64,000 nucleotides of DNA from Muntiacus reevesi (GCF_963930625.1 NC_089259.1:57623532-57687531), one strand, 5' to 3'. Positions 1-12,041 are shown, counted from the first letter of the stretch. Notes: generated from the sequence alone by a model not told the origin. Numbers and translations: made by a program.

Positions 1-243
1 GTTAAAAAACAGGGTGACAATATACAGCCTTGATGTACTTCTCTCTCAATTTGAAACCAGTGCATTGTTTCAGTGTCTGGTTCTAACTGTTGCCTTTTGA
101 CTTGCATACAGATTTCTCGGAAGGTAAGTAAGGTGGTCTGCTTAATAATTTTCCACAGTTTGTTGTGATCCACACAATCAAAGGCTTAGGTGTGATCAAT
201 AAAGCAGAAGTAGATGCTTTTTCTATGATCCAAATATTTCATT
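1..243 (-). mobile_element. BovB LINE fragment (RT region), cut by the window edge
   Basis: Antisense BovB (RTE clade) sequence. It matches the same region of the longer BovB at 19590-19830 almost base for base, including the antisense form of the RT stretch around the KAFDC motif ('cacacaatcaaaggctt'). The 3' part of the element would lie left of the window. Homology stops near 243, so it is also 5'-truncated there. It carries small indels and no usable frame. Confidence 0.9.
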
Positions 244-1621
244 GTGTAAATTGTTGCAATGCATAAACCCTGTTTAGCATGGAATAATGGTCTGAAATTC
301 TGACCCAATTATATACTTATATCCTACATGTTCCATTGGGTCAAATTCAAAAAATCAAATAAACAATACTTTAAAACTGCATTTCACTCACTTTCTATGC
401 AAAATATCAGTTGCTAAAGACATACTCTGTTTCCTTATATTTGCAGTCACTTTACAAATAGAAAAGGTGACCTAAATTGTGTTTTGGCAGATTTTCTTTA
501 AACCTTGAATAAAGACAAATCATCTTTGGACAAGTTTAAGACAGCAAGCTCAATTGTGTATCCCTGTTAAGATTTGCCATAAAAAATGTGTTATTTCTAC
601 TCTCTTACCTTAATAAAAACATATTCATGAAGCAAACAAACATCCATTTGTAGCCTCCTGAGGGAAACTTGTTCACCATTCCTGTATATTGTGTATGATC
701 TGGAGATGGTGGGAACACTCTTTGAAAGTCCTAGTACCTCAAAATCTGTTATTCACTGCCATCTTCTTCCTATAGTTCCCTCTGTCTTAGATGTCTAAGG
801 AATTTGACACCTTAATCCCAGCTGTTCTCTTTATTACACACCCGTAGTGATTGACACTCATGGCATTTGCATTTAGATAGTCATCCTTACTTTTCTCAAA
901 AGTACTATGACCATCCTCAGCATATGCTCTGCTGAAACAAGCCTCCTTCAGGAAACTCAGTTCATTATATTAATTGTGATTCAATTATCCAGAGGTTCTT
1001 ATCCTTAATGATGGGTTCCTCTTATCTGTGTCCTTTGCTCCAAAGACTTGAGCCCATGGAAGGGATCCTGAATATTTGAACCATGGAGTGGAACTGGGGA
1101 GAGTGTCAAGCTCTTTTCTCCCAGGAGGCTACTTGCTCTGCAGTAGGTGTTTCTATTCCTGCCTGTGTGACAGCCTCATGGCAAGGATTTATGAGGAGCT
1201 CCCTTTGTCAGGACACAATAGGTGCTTTCATACCCTCACCCTGTCTAAACGTGCCTTCTGGCATAATATTTGCATGAATAAAAGAAGAAAATCTTATGTC
1301 TTCTTAGCAGAACAAAGACGATATGTCCCAAGGTGACTTTCTGCCTTGAGATACAGAGGACAAAGAAAATCCAAGCACAAAAATCTCTTAAAAATAATAA
1401 GGCAGAAAAATTTCTGTCCATTCTCTTTTCCGTTTAAAAGTATTTTGCGTGTCTGGGTGGTTTCTTTTCCTTAATTAACGTTTTAATAAATAGATATAGA
1501 TACTGAAGCACATTATTATTTTTTTTTATCATAGATCCTATCTAACTGATAAGATGATAATGTACTAAACTTTTTTGTGTATGTTATATAATTAATATTT
1601 TTGAAGGATAGAAAATGACTT
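244..1621. other. Unassigned sequence
   Basis: AT-rich sequence with no repeat I can name and no convincing gene. Two overlapping short frames near 1076-1336 lie in different phases and have no recognisable domain. A T-run at 1518-1527 and a (TTG)n tract at 1624-1640 (leading into the next BovB) are the only local features. Confidence 0.4.
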
Positions 1622-2112
1622 CATTGTTGTTGTTGTTGTTCAGTAGCTAAGTTGTGTCTAATTCTTGGTGACCCCATGGACTGCAGCATGCCAGGTTTCC
1701 CTGTCCTTCACCATCTCCTGGAGTTTGCTCAAACTCATGTCCATTGAATCAATGATGCTAGGTAACCATCTCATCCTCTAACATTCCCTTCTCCTCCTGC
1801 CTTCTTCAATCTTTCTCAGCAACAGGGTCTTTTCCAATGAGTTGACCCTTTCTGTTAAGTGGCCAAAGTACTGGATCTTCAGCTTCAGCATGAGTCCTTC
1901 CAGTAAACATTCAGGGTTAATTTCCTTAATGATTGACTGAAATCAAGCATCTCCTTGCTGTCCAAGGAACTCTCAAGTATCTTCTCTGGCACCACAGTTT
2001 CAAAGCATCAATTCTTCAGTGTTCAGTCTTTTTTATGGTCTAACTCTCACATCCATACATGACTACTGGAAAAACCATAGCTTTGACTAGATGGACCTTT
2101 GTCAGCAGTTTC
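1622..2112 (-). mobile_element. BovB LINE 3' end, 5'-truncated
   Basis: Antisense BovB 3' region. It shows the terminal 'gaccccatggactgcag' block, the conserved 'ggtcttttccaatgag' stretch and the 'catccatacatgactactgg' stretch seen in the other BovB copies here. Homology is lost at about 2112, inside the region encoding the ORF C-terminus. A (TTG)n tract sits at the 3' terminus instead of the usual (ACTGA)n-like tail. It has many substitutions relative to the copy at 35094-35931, so it is an older insertion. Confidence 0.9.
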
Positions 2113-2940
2113 TCAGAGCTATCTGGGGTGCTATCTGCAGGGTACTTATTGTGATAAAATGCAGTGTTCTTGGACAGAAATAATTAAATGCAGCTAATGC
2201 CACCAAGCATGACGGGAAAAGTATTAAACACGGTTGCTCCAAAAGGTCATTTGTTCAACTGCCCATAAACCAGTTTAGTGAGACCAGTAAAAAAGTGGAA
2301 ACTTAGAGTTAAGATGTAGGTAAAATATAAGGATAAGTAAAAATGTCTGTCTCCATTTTATAAAGGACAAAAGGATCATTTTCCATGGCCAAGGCATCCT
2401 TAAAGTTCCGCTTAGCATGATTAAACTTTAGACAGGTCTCTTCTTAAATGTAGGCTCCTGACCTCCATTTCCTAGAATATTTATTTAGAAAATTTGCAGT
2501 GTAAATTTTCAACTCTTTGAAATGCAAATCTTCTCTTAGCCTCTTGCTAGTTTTACAACACTAAGATGGATGTCTTTCTCAAGAAACTATTAGGCATTAT
2601 TTTAGAAATGTAATCATTAAGAAAGATAGAGCTTCTATCATAGTCTCCAAGAAAGGGTAGGGGCCTACATTTGAGAAGAACTTATTATCAAATGCACATG
2701 ATCTAATGGCATTGACCAACTTCCCCCAAGAGTCCTTCCAGTCTTTCCCATTATCTCACTCTAGCTCACCTCAGCACTTGAGAGCCTCTCCCTCAATTTT
2801 CTTTCAGCAGAATTAAGTTTAGTCAGCCCTCCCTATAGTAATAGTCTTGACCTTATTATAACAGCTTTGGATAAAATCTTTCTTTCTGGGTAACTAAATC
2901 AGGAACAATTTCTCTTTGGCATCCTCTTCTACTTTTTACT
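2113..2940. other. Unassigned; possibly part of the dispersed repeat that follows
   Basis: No coding signal. The stretch 2700-2940 has long pyrimidine-rich, LTR-like runs and may belong to the same unknown element as 2941-3275. The word 'tttctcagagctat' near 2119 also occurs at 14813, close to the second copy of that element, which is weak support for a longer shared repeat. Confidence 0.3.
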
Positions 2941-3275
2941 AGAACATTTCATTGGAGGCATAGTTAATCTGAGTTTTTAATCTGTAGAATAGAGATCTCT
3001 CTGGGGATAGAGTTTATTTTCCAAGATTTACAATGCAATGGTATCTCCAAGATTTCAAACTAAATAACCTTTAGTCATGTAAAGATGTACTGTAAAATTA
3101 ACTCATACCATAAAGTCAGCTTATATTTTTTCTCACAAAGTGTAAAGAAACCTGTTAGGAGTTATAGTTTCTGGTCTGTTAAGGAGTTAAGGGGAGTAAT
3201 TTGTCTTTTGCTTTGCTGTGTAAAGTGTGTGAAATTCTATTCTAACTTGATATCCCCTTTTAGGTTGTCTTACAT
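2941..3275 (+). repeat. Unclassified dispersed repeat, copy A
   Basis: Roughly collinear with 15230-15556. Shared blocks include 'agaatagagat..atctctct.ggggat', 'tttacaatg.aa', 'aataacct.tag..atgtaaa' and 'gaaact/cctgt.aggag'. The copies are clearly diverged, with several indels. I cannot name the family. A ruminant or artiodactyl LTR is my best guess, because the surrounding sequence has no LINE or SINE features, but no LTR termini were located. Confidence 0.5.
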
Positions 3276-3299
3276 GCTTGTTATTAACATTTACTTTGG

Positions 3300-3722
3300 T
3301 ACAAAGAACAACCTCAAAACAATGCCCATCCCAATTTCCAGAACCTGTGAATGTGTGATAGGGAAGAAGGGATCTTGCAATGTGATTAATTTAAGGATGT
3401 GGAGCTAGGGAAGTGTATATTAAATTGCCTAGGTATACCCAAGGTAATCACAAGGGTCGTGGTAAGGAAAAGGGAATCAAAAAAAGCAGAGGCAGAGAAG
3501 GAAGTGAAACAACACACATGAGGTTTGAATGATATAGGTTTAAGAGCCAAGGAATGTATGCAGCTTCTAGAAGTTGGAAAAGGCAAGGGAACTAACTCTC
3601 CTAGACTCTACAGACAGTAAGCAGCCTTGCCAAATCCTGATTTTAGGACTTCTGACAATGCAAAACTGTAGGAGAATAAATTTATATGGTTTAAACCACC
3701 AGGTTTATAGTATTCTATCATA
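3300..3722 (+). mobile_element. MaLR (MLT1-like) solo LTR
   Basis: Matches the layout of mammalian ERVL-MaLR LTRs in order: 'ccagaacctgtgaatgtg', 'gatgtgattaa.ttaaggat', 'aatcacaagggt', 'agccaaggaatg', 'cttctagaagttggaaaag' and a polyadenylation segment 'ggagaataaatttatatggttt'. No internal retroviral sequence follows, so it is a solitary LTR. Subfamily assignment is from memory and uncertain. A Bov-tA SINE begins 19 bases after it. Confidence 0.7.
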
Positions 3723-3740
3723 GCCAAAAAAAGGTGGCAG

Positions 3741-3946
3741 GAGGTTCCCTGGTGGCTGAGCAGTAAAGAATCTGCCTACAGTGCAAGAGACAGAGGAGAT
3801 ACAGTTTTGATCCCTGAGTTGGGAAGATACCTTGGAAGAGGAAATGGCAACCCACCCCAGTATTCTTGCCTGGAAAATCCCATGGTGGGTTACAGTCCAT
3901 GGGGTTGCAAAGAGCCAAACACGATGAAGAAACAAACGCACATCAC
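3741..3946 (+). mobile_element. Bov-tA SINE
   Basis: tRNA-Glu-like head ('ttccctggtggctgagcag', 'gtaaagaatctgcct', degenerate B box 'gttttgatccc'). It is followed by the Bov-A body ('gaagaggaaatggcaaccca', 'agtattcttgcctggaaaat', 'cagtccatggggttgcaaa'), which is related to the BovB 3' end and lets the BovB machinery mobilise it. Non-autonomous and transcribed by Pol III when young; this copy is mutated in the B box. TSD not resolved. Confidence 0.92.
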
Positions 3947-4121
3947 AACAAAAATAAGAAAAAGCTAATGTACTTTATTTAATAATGAATTATGTAATTT
4001 TTTATCTTCCACATTGCTACAGATGAGTCTTTTGACTAGTAGGATTGTTTTGTTTCTGCAACAGTATAAGAATAATGGTTGCAAAATTATATAATAAATG
4101 TAAAAGAAAATCCCTTGATAT

Positions 4122-4481
4122 TGTCATACTGAATATTTGTGTGTCCTCAAAATTCATGTGCTGAAATTTCACCCCTCAAAGTGATGACATTAGGAAGTCA
4201 GGCCTACGTTAGTTGGTTAGGTTCTGAGGGTGAAATTCTCATGAATGGATTTAATGTCCTTATGAAAGAGATCCCAGATATCTCTCTTGCCTTTTTTTAT
4301 ACCATGTGAAGACCAGTGAGAAGACCTTGTATAAACCAAAGAAGTGGGCCCTGACCAGACACTAAGTCTATGGCACTTTTATCTCAAATTTCGCAGCCTA
4401 CAGGACTGTGAGAAATAAATTGTTTTGTTTAACCCATCTAGTTTATGATGCTTTGTAATAGCAGCCCAAACTAAGGTTATG
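4122..4481 (+). mobile_element. MaLR (MST-like) solo LTR
   Basis: Nearly complete MST/MLT1-type LTR. In order it has 'tgtcctcaaaattcatgtgc', 'gtgatgacattaggaagtc', 'ctcatgaatggattta', 'taccatgtgaagacc', 'agaagtgggccctgaccaga', the AATAAA-containing 'gtgagaaataaattgttttg' and a terminal 'agcagcccaaactaaggtta'. Same orientation as the LTR at 3300 but a different subtype, so the two are unlikely to be a provirus pair. This is an ancient eutherian insertion and it encodes nothing. Confidence 0.88.
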
Positions 4482-6149
4482 GTGTTTCTTCTACTGTGCA
4501 AGTTTAAAATTGCTTCTTGGTTAACGATGTACTTTTAAAAAGCTATGGTAAACCCCTTTGGTAATAATGAGATAACAACATATAGTGGATTTTGAATAGA
4601 ATATATGTATTATATTTTCTTTTGAGAAAGTTCATGATAAACAAAATATTTGTTGACATTAGCCATCCATCATGGCAGAGCGAGGTAGTGGAGACATCAC
4701 TGAACCCATGAAGTCAAAAGGATCAAATCCACTGGAGGAGAATCATCACCGACTTCAACGGTGACAATATTGTCTATGCAGCTGCGGAAATGACATTTCC
4801 AAGTCACTCTGAAATTTACTTTTTATTTAGGTCAAATGGTTATTTTTCTAAATTAATTTTGATCATTTTATTCAAAGTTTCCATGTGTACATAGAAAAGT
4901 GAATAGGTATTTGTGAATATTAACTCAACTAGCAGAAGACAATATTTGTAAGCATTTAGAGTCACATTTTTTAATCAATATCATTTAATGCATTAGTAGA
5001 AAATCAGGTATCTCCAAGAATGGCTCAAATATATTAATCCAATTTATGAGATCAAAGTAAAACTTTTGAAAGCCCATTTTGTTAAAGGTGGATTATATGA
5101 CACTTTAAAATATGTTACAAATTCAGTTAAAATTACATCAGTGATAAAATTCACTTTTGCAATGATAGAAAGCATTCCAAATGTGGTAAGGTTAATGTTA
5201 TTGTGCAAACAATATTTTTTATTACATTCTGAAAATTGTGGAGCCAAAATGACTTTGCAATAGGTTGTAGTGATTCTATCTAAACAAGCTCTAATATTCT
5301 GCCAATTAACAATAAGTTTAAGTTATTAAAATTCATAAACACACACACGTACAACAGACACAGACATATACCCACTGCCAAATTAAAACACTTTAAATAA
5401 GGAGGCTGATGCTGGATACACAAAAATGGCACAGTATAACAATATTCACTTTCCTTTTTTTGCTTCTTGTTAATTAGAATTTATTATAAAACTTTAAGAT
5501 TAGTGACATGTAATGGTATTCAATGCTTTTATTCACAAAACACTATTATTGTGTTCAAAATCATTAAATGGAAGGCCAAAATATTCAATTCTTGAAATTT
5601 TTGGTAAATTACAAATGAACATGAAAGCAAGAAGCTATTGAAATCCATCAAACAAAGACAAGACAAATATAAATAAATTAAAAATGAAATAGTATCTTAC
5701 TAACATGATTGAACTTTGGAATATCTGTACATGTACAAAGAATCCTTTGATAGACCCATATTTCTAATTGGACAAATTGATGATCCTTATCTGAATACAA
5801 TAAAAATGAGAGAGTCAATAATTTTGTAGCATATTCATATTACAATATATTCAAATATTTATAAATAGTGACAATTGATAAATGTTGTCTTGTTAAAAAG
5901 TGTTTGCCAAAAACAGACTATATGGGTAAAAAACAAAACCAGAAAAATGTATTTTTGAAAATATTTTGCCTCCACTATTTAAAAATTTCAATTTTCAAAT
6001 GGAATACAATACATTTAATCAAATTTATCCTCAGTTTGTCAGGAACTTCAGCGTATTTAGGCAGCATACTATATTCTACAAAGAGGATTTATTGATGCTG
6101 TCAACCCTTCCAAGACTTTTATGTTGATTTAACAGAAAATGTATTTTAT
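4482..6149. other. Unassigned AT-rich sequence
   Basis: No gene or nameable repeat. At 4672-4764 an ATG opens a 30-codon frame with balanced composition, but it has no recognisable homology and a stop follows at once. A degenerate CA stretch lies at 5338-5351. Confidence 0.4.
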
Positions 6150-6612
6150 TTATCTTTTTTAATTTTTAAAAATTTGTTTATTTTAATTGGAGGTTAATTA
6201 CTTTACAATATTATTGTGGTTTATACATTGACATGAGTCAGCCATGGATGTACATGTGTCCCCCCATCCCAAATCCCCCTCTGACCTTCCTCCCCATCCC
6301 ATCCCACTGGGTTGTCCCAGTGCACCAACTTTGAGTGCCCTGTTTCATGCATCAAACTTGGACTGGTCATCTATTTCACATATGGTAATAGACATGTTTC
6401 AAAGTTATTCTCTCAAATCATCCCACCTTCACCTTCTCCCACAGAGTCCAAAAGTCTGTTCTTTACATCTGTGTCACTTTTGCTGTCTTGCATATAGGGT
6501 CATTTTTACCATCTTTCTAAATTTCATATATACTCATTAATATATTGCATTGGTGTTTTTCTTTCTGACTTACTTCACTCTGTATAAAAGGCTCCAGTTT
6601 CATTAACCACAA
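6150..6612 (-). mobile_element. Ruminant L1 3' UTR, 5'-truncated
   Basis: Antisense L1 3' end. The T-rich start with 'ttttaattggaggttaatta' is the complement of the L1 3' terminus. The C-rich tract 6259-6306 complements the conserved G-rich 3' UTR tract, and the sequence ends near 'ggctccagtttcatt'. It is the same region as the plus-strand copies at 7617-8335 and 9133-9598. Confidence 0.92.
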
Positions 6613-6762
6613 AATGCAATGATATAGAAAATTCTATCAATTATTTAAACATTAAAGATAATTAGGTCAAATTGACCAATCAACTTGTTTTTAAGGAAAA
6701 TGCTCAGATGTTAGAAATGGCTATGCTCAGAAACTTATTGTTGTACTTGAATATGTTGTAAT

Positions 6763-6981
6763 GCGCTGTGCTGTACTTAAGTCCCTCAGTTGTGTCTGAC
6801 CCTTTGTGACCCCACGGACCGTAGTCTGCCAGGCTCCTCTGTCCATAGGGATTAACCAGGCAAGAATACTGGAGTGGGTTGCCATGACCTCCTCCAGGGG
6901 AGCTTCCCAATCCAGCTTCCCAATCGAACCAGGGTCTCTTGCATTGTAGGCAGAATCTTTACCAGCTGGGCTACCAGGGAA
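6763..6981 (-). mobile_element. Bov-tA SINE
   Basis: Antisense SINE. Read from its right end it has the head 'ccctggtagcccagctggta', then 'ttcgattggg' and the Bov-A body up to the antisense tail 'gtgctgtgctgtacttaagt'. It contains a short local duplication ('agcttcccaatcc') beside the B box. Confidence 0.9.
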
Positions 6982-7616
6982 TAGCTGATTCTTTTACGTT
7001 ATCTTTTAATATTTAGATAAACAGCGTATTTTTAAATTTTGCCTTTGTTTGGATCCATAGATGTTATTTTCATTTTGAACAAATAAGTTTATTTTTGAAA
7101 AAGGATCTTCAGTAGAGTTTTTCATAGGTCTACCAACATAATACAAGAATTTGTCAAACAGTAAAACATTATCAAATTTTATTCATTTTATTACATCTTG
7201 TCATTCTAAAACTTGTGAATTTGAAATTAGATATATGATGACCTTGATCACTCTTGTTTTAAGTTCATCAAATGAGAGAGATATATCTTTTGCTGTATCC
7301 CACCCGATAAGAGAATTCTCCAGAGACACTCAGTATTTATCACTTAAGGCCATGCAATTCCCTGGCCCTTAGAATTTACCCAATTCTGACCTCCCTGATT
7401 CTGCCATACCCTCTGGGGAACTCACACCAGGGTTATTTATTTCTCACAAAGATTTTATGAGCCAGTGCACAAGCATTTCACTCTATATTCCATCTCTGCC
7501 CAGTATGTATGCCCAGATTTTCCAACTCTGTGTTATTTGGGGGTGTGTGTGTGTGTTCGTTTTGGTGGGGTGGAGGTGGGCATTGTAGCATATTTTGCAA
7601 ATTAAAAAAAAATACT
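6982..7616. other. Unassigned sequence with a short (TG)n
   Basis: No gene. A (TG)8-like tract lies at 7541-7556 and an A-run at 7603-7612 immediately precedes the next L1 fragment. Confidence 0.4.
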
Positions 7617-8335
7617 ATTGAGAACAGTGTGGAGATTCCTTTAAAAACTGGAAATAGAACTGCCATATAACCCAGCAATCCCACTGCTGGGCATACACAC
7701 CAAGGAAACCAGATCTGAAAGAGACTCACGTACCCCAATGTTCATTGCAGCACTGTTTAAAATAGCCAGGACATGGAAACAGCCTAGATGTCCATCAGCA
7801 GAGAAATGGATAAGAAAGTGTGGTACATATACACACTGGAACATTACTCAGCTATAGAAAAGAACACATTTGAGTCAGTTCTAATGAGGTGGATGAAACT
7901 GGAGCCTATTATACAGAGTGAAGTAAGTCAGAAAGAAAAACACCAATACAGTATATTAATACAAATATATGGGATTTAGAAAGATGGTTACAATGACCCT
8001 GTCTGAAAGACAGCAAAAGAGACACAGATGTAAAGAACAGACTTTTGGACTCTGTGGGAAAAGATGAGAGGAGGATGATTTGAGAGAATAGCATTGAAAC
8101 ATGTCTATTACCATATGTGAAATAGATGACCAGTCCAAGTTTGATGCATGAAACAGGGCACTCAAAGCCAGTGCTTTGGGACAATCCAGAGGGATGGGAT
8201 GGGGAGGGAGGTGGGAGAAGGGTTTGGGACAGGGGAACACATGTTCTGCCCTGTCTGATTCATGTCAATGCATAGCAAAAACCACCATGATATTGCAAAG
8301 TAATTAGCCTCCAATTAAAATAAATAAATTTTAAA
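7617..8335 (+). mobile_element. Ruminant L1 3' end (ORF2 C-terminus and 3' UTR)
   Basis: 5'-truncated L1 running from the ORF2 C-terminal coding region ('gtggagattcctttaaaaac', 'cccagcaatcccactgctgg', 'ccaggacatggaaacagcct', 'tggtacatatacac') through the 3' UTR, with the G-rich tract at 8190-8217 and the terminal 'aattagcctccaattaaaat'. The C-terminal frame is decayed. It ends in an A/T-rich tail; no TSD was seen. Confidence 0.93.
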
Positions 8336-9132
8336 GAATAGCATTGAATGCATACACTGCTGAAGTCATAGATTAGTGAAGAATCTACACCATAGTTTAA
8401 TGCATTTTTCCTTTATATACTCTCCTTGGTCGTGTACTCAGGGATAGCTAATCTTTGCTACACGTCTAGAATTTTCAGTTCTTCCACTCATTTTTGTCTT
8501 TTACAAATCTTTAAATATCTCTTGATGTGTTTTTATTAAAGGTGTGTTTTGAATGAGTAATCAATGTGTAAAACATAGGAGAAAAATTGTCATTAATTGT
8601 AGTTATTTGCCACAGACTTCACATGTGTTTACAAGTTTGCTAAATCTAAATACACTATTTTAAAAGGAAGTGATTGTCATAGAATAAGGAGCACAAATTT
8701 TAAAATTTATGGAAAAACCATTTGCAGTCTGTGGTATAATTTAAAAAATTAAGGCAGATTTAATGCTACTTTAATACCTTGAAGCATTTGACTTAATCTT
8801 CATGATATTCAACTTATTAACAACTATAATTATTAAAGATTACAATTTTCACTACTCACAAAAAATATTATGACTCATTTTTCTGTGATGGTTTTTTGAT
8901 GTTGTAAGTCTGACAGAACTAATTTAACATGGAAAACACAAACTGAAATTATGCAAAAAATGTTATAATACCCATATACCCACTTAGAAACACAAGTAGA
9001 AAAAATAATTCAAACAGAATATTGTTGCATTTAAAAAATTTACTCTACTTTCAATTAGATACATGTAACCTTCTTGCTTTACTCTCAAAGTTTGCCAAAT
9101 GACGATGCAAGCAAACGATTTCTTTCTTATAC
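8336..9132. other. Unassigned AT-rich sequence
   Basis: I see no gene and no recognisable repeat. Confidence 0.4.
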
Positions 9133-9598
9133 ATTTGAATCAGTTCTAATGAGATGGATGAAACTGGAGCCCATTATACAGAGTGAAGTAAGCCAGAAAG
9201 ATAAACACCAATACAGTATACTAACGCATATATATAGAATTTAGAAAGATGGTAATGATAACCCTACATGCAAGACTGAAAAAGAGACACAGATGTAAAG
9301 AACAGACTTTCGGATTCAATGGGAGAAGGCGAGGGTGGGATGTTCTGAGAGAATAGCATTGAAACATGTATATTATCAAGTGTGAAACAGATTATCAGTC
9401 CACTTTGGATGCATGAGACAAGTGCTCAGGGCTGGTGCACTGGGATGACCCAGAGGGATGGGATGGGGAGGGAGGTGGGAGGGGGGGTTCAGGATGGGAA
9501 ACACATGTAAATCCATGACTGATTCATGTCAATATATGACAAAAATCACTACAATATTGTAAAGTAATTAGCCTCCAACTAATAAAAATAAATGAAAA
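9133..9598 (+). mobile_element. Ruminant L1 3' end
   Basis: Second plus-strand L1 3' end, collinear with the previous one from 'acatttgaatcagttctaat' to the terminal 'agcctccaactaataaaaat'. More strongly 5'-truncated. A G-rich tract lies at 9454-9487 (runs of 3, 4, 3, 3 and 8 G). Confidence 0.93.
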
Positions 9599-10469
9599 GA
9601 AAAAGTCTTTTTCATTACAGTTCTGATGTATCTGTGCTGATACAGAATTACAAGAGTGAAACGTAAAAAAAGAAAAAGAAAAGTTTTTTAAAGGAACAAA
9701 TAGCCTATTTCCCCCTTCCTCTCCTTTATGATTTCTATGTGACATGACAATGATTTTAGATATCTTGAGTTAAATACTATCAGTATTTATGTATAGAAAA
9801 AAAAATTCTTCCTTGCTGGTTAAGAGATACATGAGCTTAATGTATGGGAGGGGTGGGAAGGGCAGGAAGCAATACAGAGACGTATAAGACTGTAGAAATT
9901 AAATTATGGTCATGTAGGATAAAAAGAAAAAAAGAATCAAGGGAGACTTACAGCCCAGTCTTGTTTTCATTTTGTCTTAAGGTCTCTAGGGTTTTTCTCT
10001 GGATTTTAGACTGTGAGTTCATTTTTCATTCTTTCCTTCAGCTGGGCAATTGCTCACTCCAGGGAGTAAATCCACATGGGGTCAAACCCTGCTGTGTGCA
10101 GAAAGAGAATCTCTATAGAGATTTCTCCACCCCCCCACCAAAAGTTCTTACTCTACTTTTTGACTAGGGGGACAAAAAAATCTGACAGTTATCCTGAGAG
10201 TATTTTAACAGAAAAATGTTTGAAATATTTGACCTATATTGCTTGGGAAAATACCACTAAAAGGAAAAAAAAAAAAAAGTGATACTTCTCCAATCTCTCT
10301 TTAAGCACGAAGATTTGACATTTTTTTTTTTGCTAATTGTTAGAATCACCTAGAATGCCTTTGAGATTGAGTGTAAATTTAGCCTCTGGATGAAGATAAA
10401 AATTCCTGGGAGATAGAACTTAACTTAAAAATCTTAACTTTGGACCAAAACTATGCCTATATACCCAAG
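9599..10469. other. Unassigned sequence
   Basis: No gene. Overlapping short frames at 9844-10282 have low complexity and end in an A-run (10267-10278). A T-run lies at 10321-10331. Confidence 0.4.
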
Positions 10470-10622
10470 ACATTCAGAAATGTAGCATCAAAAAGTAATG
10501 AGTTTGGGGGAGAATTGATACATGTGTATGTATGGCTGAATCCTTTCACTATTCACCTGAAACTATCACAAGATTGTTAATTAGCTATACTTGAATATCA
10601 AAATAAAAACTTTAAAAAAAAA
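10470..10622 (+). mobile_element. Older artiodactyl L1-type 3' terminus
   Basis: Contains 'gggggagaattgatacatg', 'tatgtatggctgaatccttt', 'cacctgaaactatcacaa' and an A-rich tail after 'aaaataaaaac'. I recognise this as an older artiodactyl LINE-1 3' end. The upstream limit is vague. Confidence 0.6.
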
Positions 10623-10668
10623 TTCTATTGAAAAATAGAGATACAAAAAAAAAAAAAAAAAAGAAAAA

Positions 10669-12041
10669 TAGAGTTTTCTATGTAGAGGATCATGTCATCT
10701 GCAAACAGCGAGAGTTTCACTTCTTCTTTTCCTATCTGGATTCCTTTTACGTCTTTTTCTGCTCTGATTGCTGTGGCCAAAACTTCCAACACTATGTTGA
10801 ATAGTAGTGGTGAGAGTGGGCATCCTTGTCTTGTTCCTGATTTCAGAGGAAATGCTTTCAATTTTTCACCATTGAGGGTGATGCTTGCTGTGGGTTTGTC
10901 ATATATAGCTTTTATTATGTTGAGGTATGTTCCTTCTATTCCTGCTTTCTGGAGAGTTTTAATCATAAATGAGTGTTGAATTTTGTCAAAGGCTTTCTCT
11001 GCATCTATTGAGATAATCATATGTTTTTTAATCTTTCAATTTGTTAATGTGGTGTATTACGTTGATCGATTTGCAGATATTAAAGAATCCTTGCATTCCT
11101 GGGATAAAGCCCACTTGGTCATGGTGTATGATTTTTTTAATATGTTGTTGGATTCTGTTTGCTAGAATTTTGTTAAGGATTTTTGCATCTATGTTCATCA
11201 GTGATATTGGCCTGTAGTTTTCTTTTTTTGTGGCATCTTTGTCTGGTTTTGGAATTAGGGTGATGGTGGCCTCATAGAATGAGTTTGGAAGTTTACCTTC
11301 TTCTGCAATTTTCTGGAAGAGTTTGAGTAAGATAGGTGTTAGCTCTTCTCTAAATTTTTGGTAGAATTCAGCTGTGAAGCCATCTGGTCCTGGGCTTTTG
11401 TTTGCTGGAAGATTTCTGATTACAGTTTCGATTTCCTTGCTTGTGATGGCTCTGTTAAGATCTTCTATTTCTTCCTGGTTCAGTTTTGGAAAGTTATACT
11501 TTTCTAAGAATTTGTCCATTTCATCCAAGTTGTCCATTTTATTGGCATAGAGCTGCTGGTAGTAGTCTCTTATGATCCTTTGTATTTCAGTGTTGTCTGT
11601 TGTGATCTCACCCTTTTCATTTCTTATTTTGTTAATTTGGTTCTTCTCTCTTTGTTTCTTAATGAGTCTTGCTAATGGTTTGTCAATTTTGTTTATTTTT
11701 TCAAAAAACCAGCTTTTAGCTTTGTTGATTTTTGCTATGGTCTCTTTAGTTTCTTTTGCATTTATTTCTGCCCTAATTTTTAAGATTTCTTTCCTTCTGC
11801 TAACCCTGGGGTTCTTCATTTCTTCCTTCTCTAATTGTTTTAGGTGTAGAGTTAGGTTATTTATTTGGCTTTTTTCTTGTTTCTTGATGTGTGCCTGTAA
11901 TGCTATGAACCTTCCCCTTAGCACTGCTTTTACAGTGTCCCATAGGTTTTGGGTTGTTGTGTTTTCATTTTCATTTATTTCTATACATACTTTGATTTCT
12001 TTTTTGATTTCTTCTATGATTTGTTGGTTATTCAGAAGCAT
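10669..12041 (-). pseudogene. L1 ORF2 remnant (partial reverse transcriptase)
   Basis: Two consecutive frames: 337 codons (12041-11028) and 131 codons (11020-10625). The first has the linker and early RT motifs, 'SPGPDGF' and 'LIPKPDKD' then 'YRPISLMN'. The second has 'IDAEKAFDKIQ' (catalytic Asp), 'GTRQGCPLSPLLFNIV' and 'LFADDMILYIEN' (catalytic FADD). The frame break is a single extra base at about 11029, shown by comparison with 41738. The product would be non-functional, lacking the endonuclease and the C-terminal domain. Confidence 0.93.

Noticed and set aside
1076..1336. 86- and 64-codon overlapping frames
   Set aside because: Two phases open over the same bases, no domain, no splice or promoter context; consistent with chance.
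3300..4481. Two same-strand LTRs about 400 bp apart read as a small provirus
   Set aside because: They belong to different MaLR-like subtypes, and only a SINE and AT-rich DNA lie between them.
4672..4764. ATG followed by 30 codons of balanced composition, looking like the start of a processed pseudogene
   Set aside because: I could not match it to any known protein and it stops at once; left as unassigned.
6150..8335. Opposed L1 3' ends at 6150-6612 and 7617-8335 as another twin-primed insertion
   Set aside because: Both segments contain the L1 3' terminus, so they are two separate insertions.
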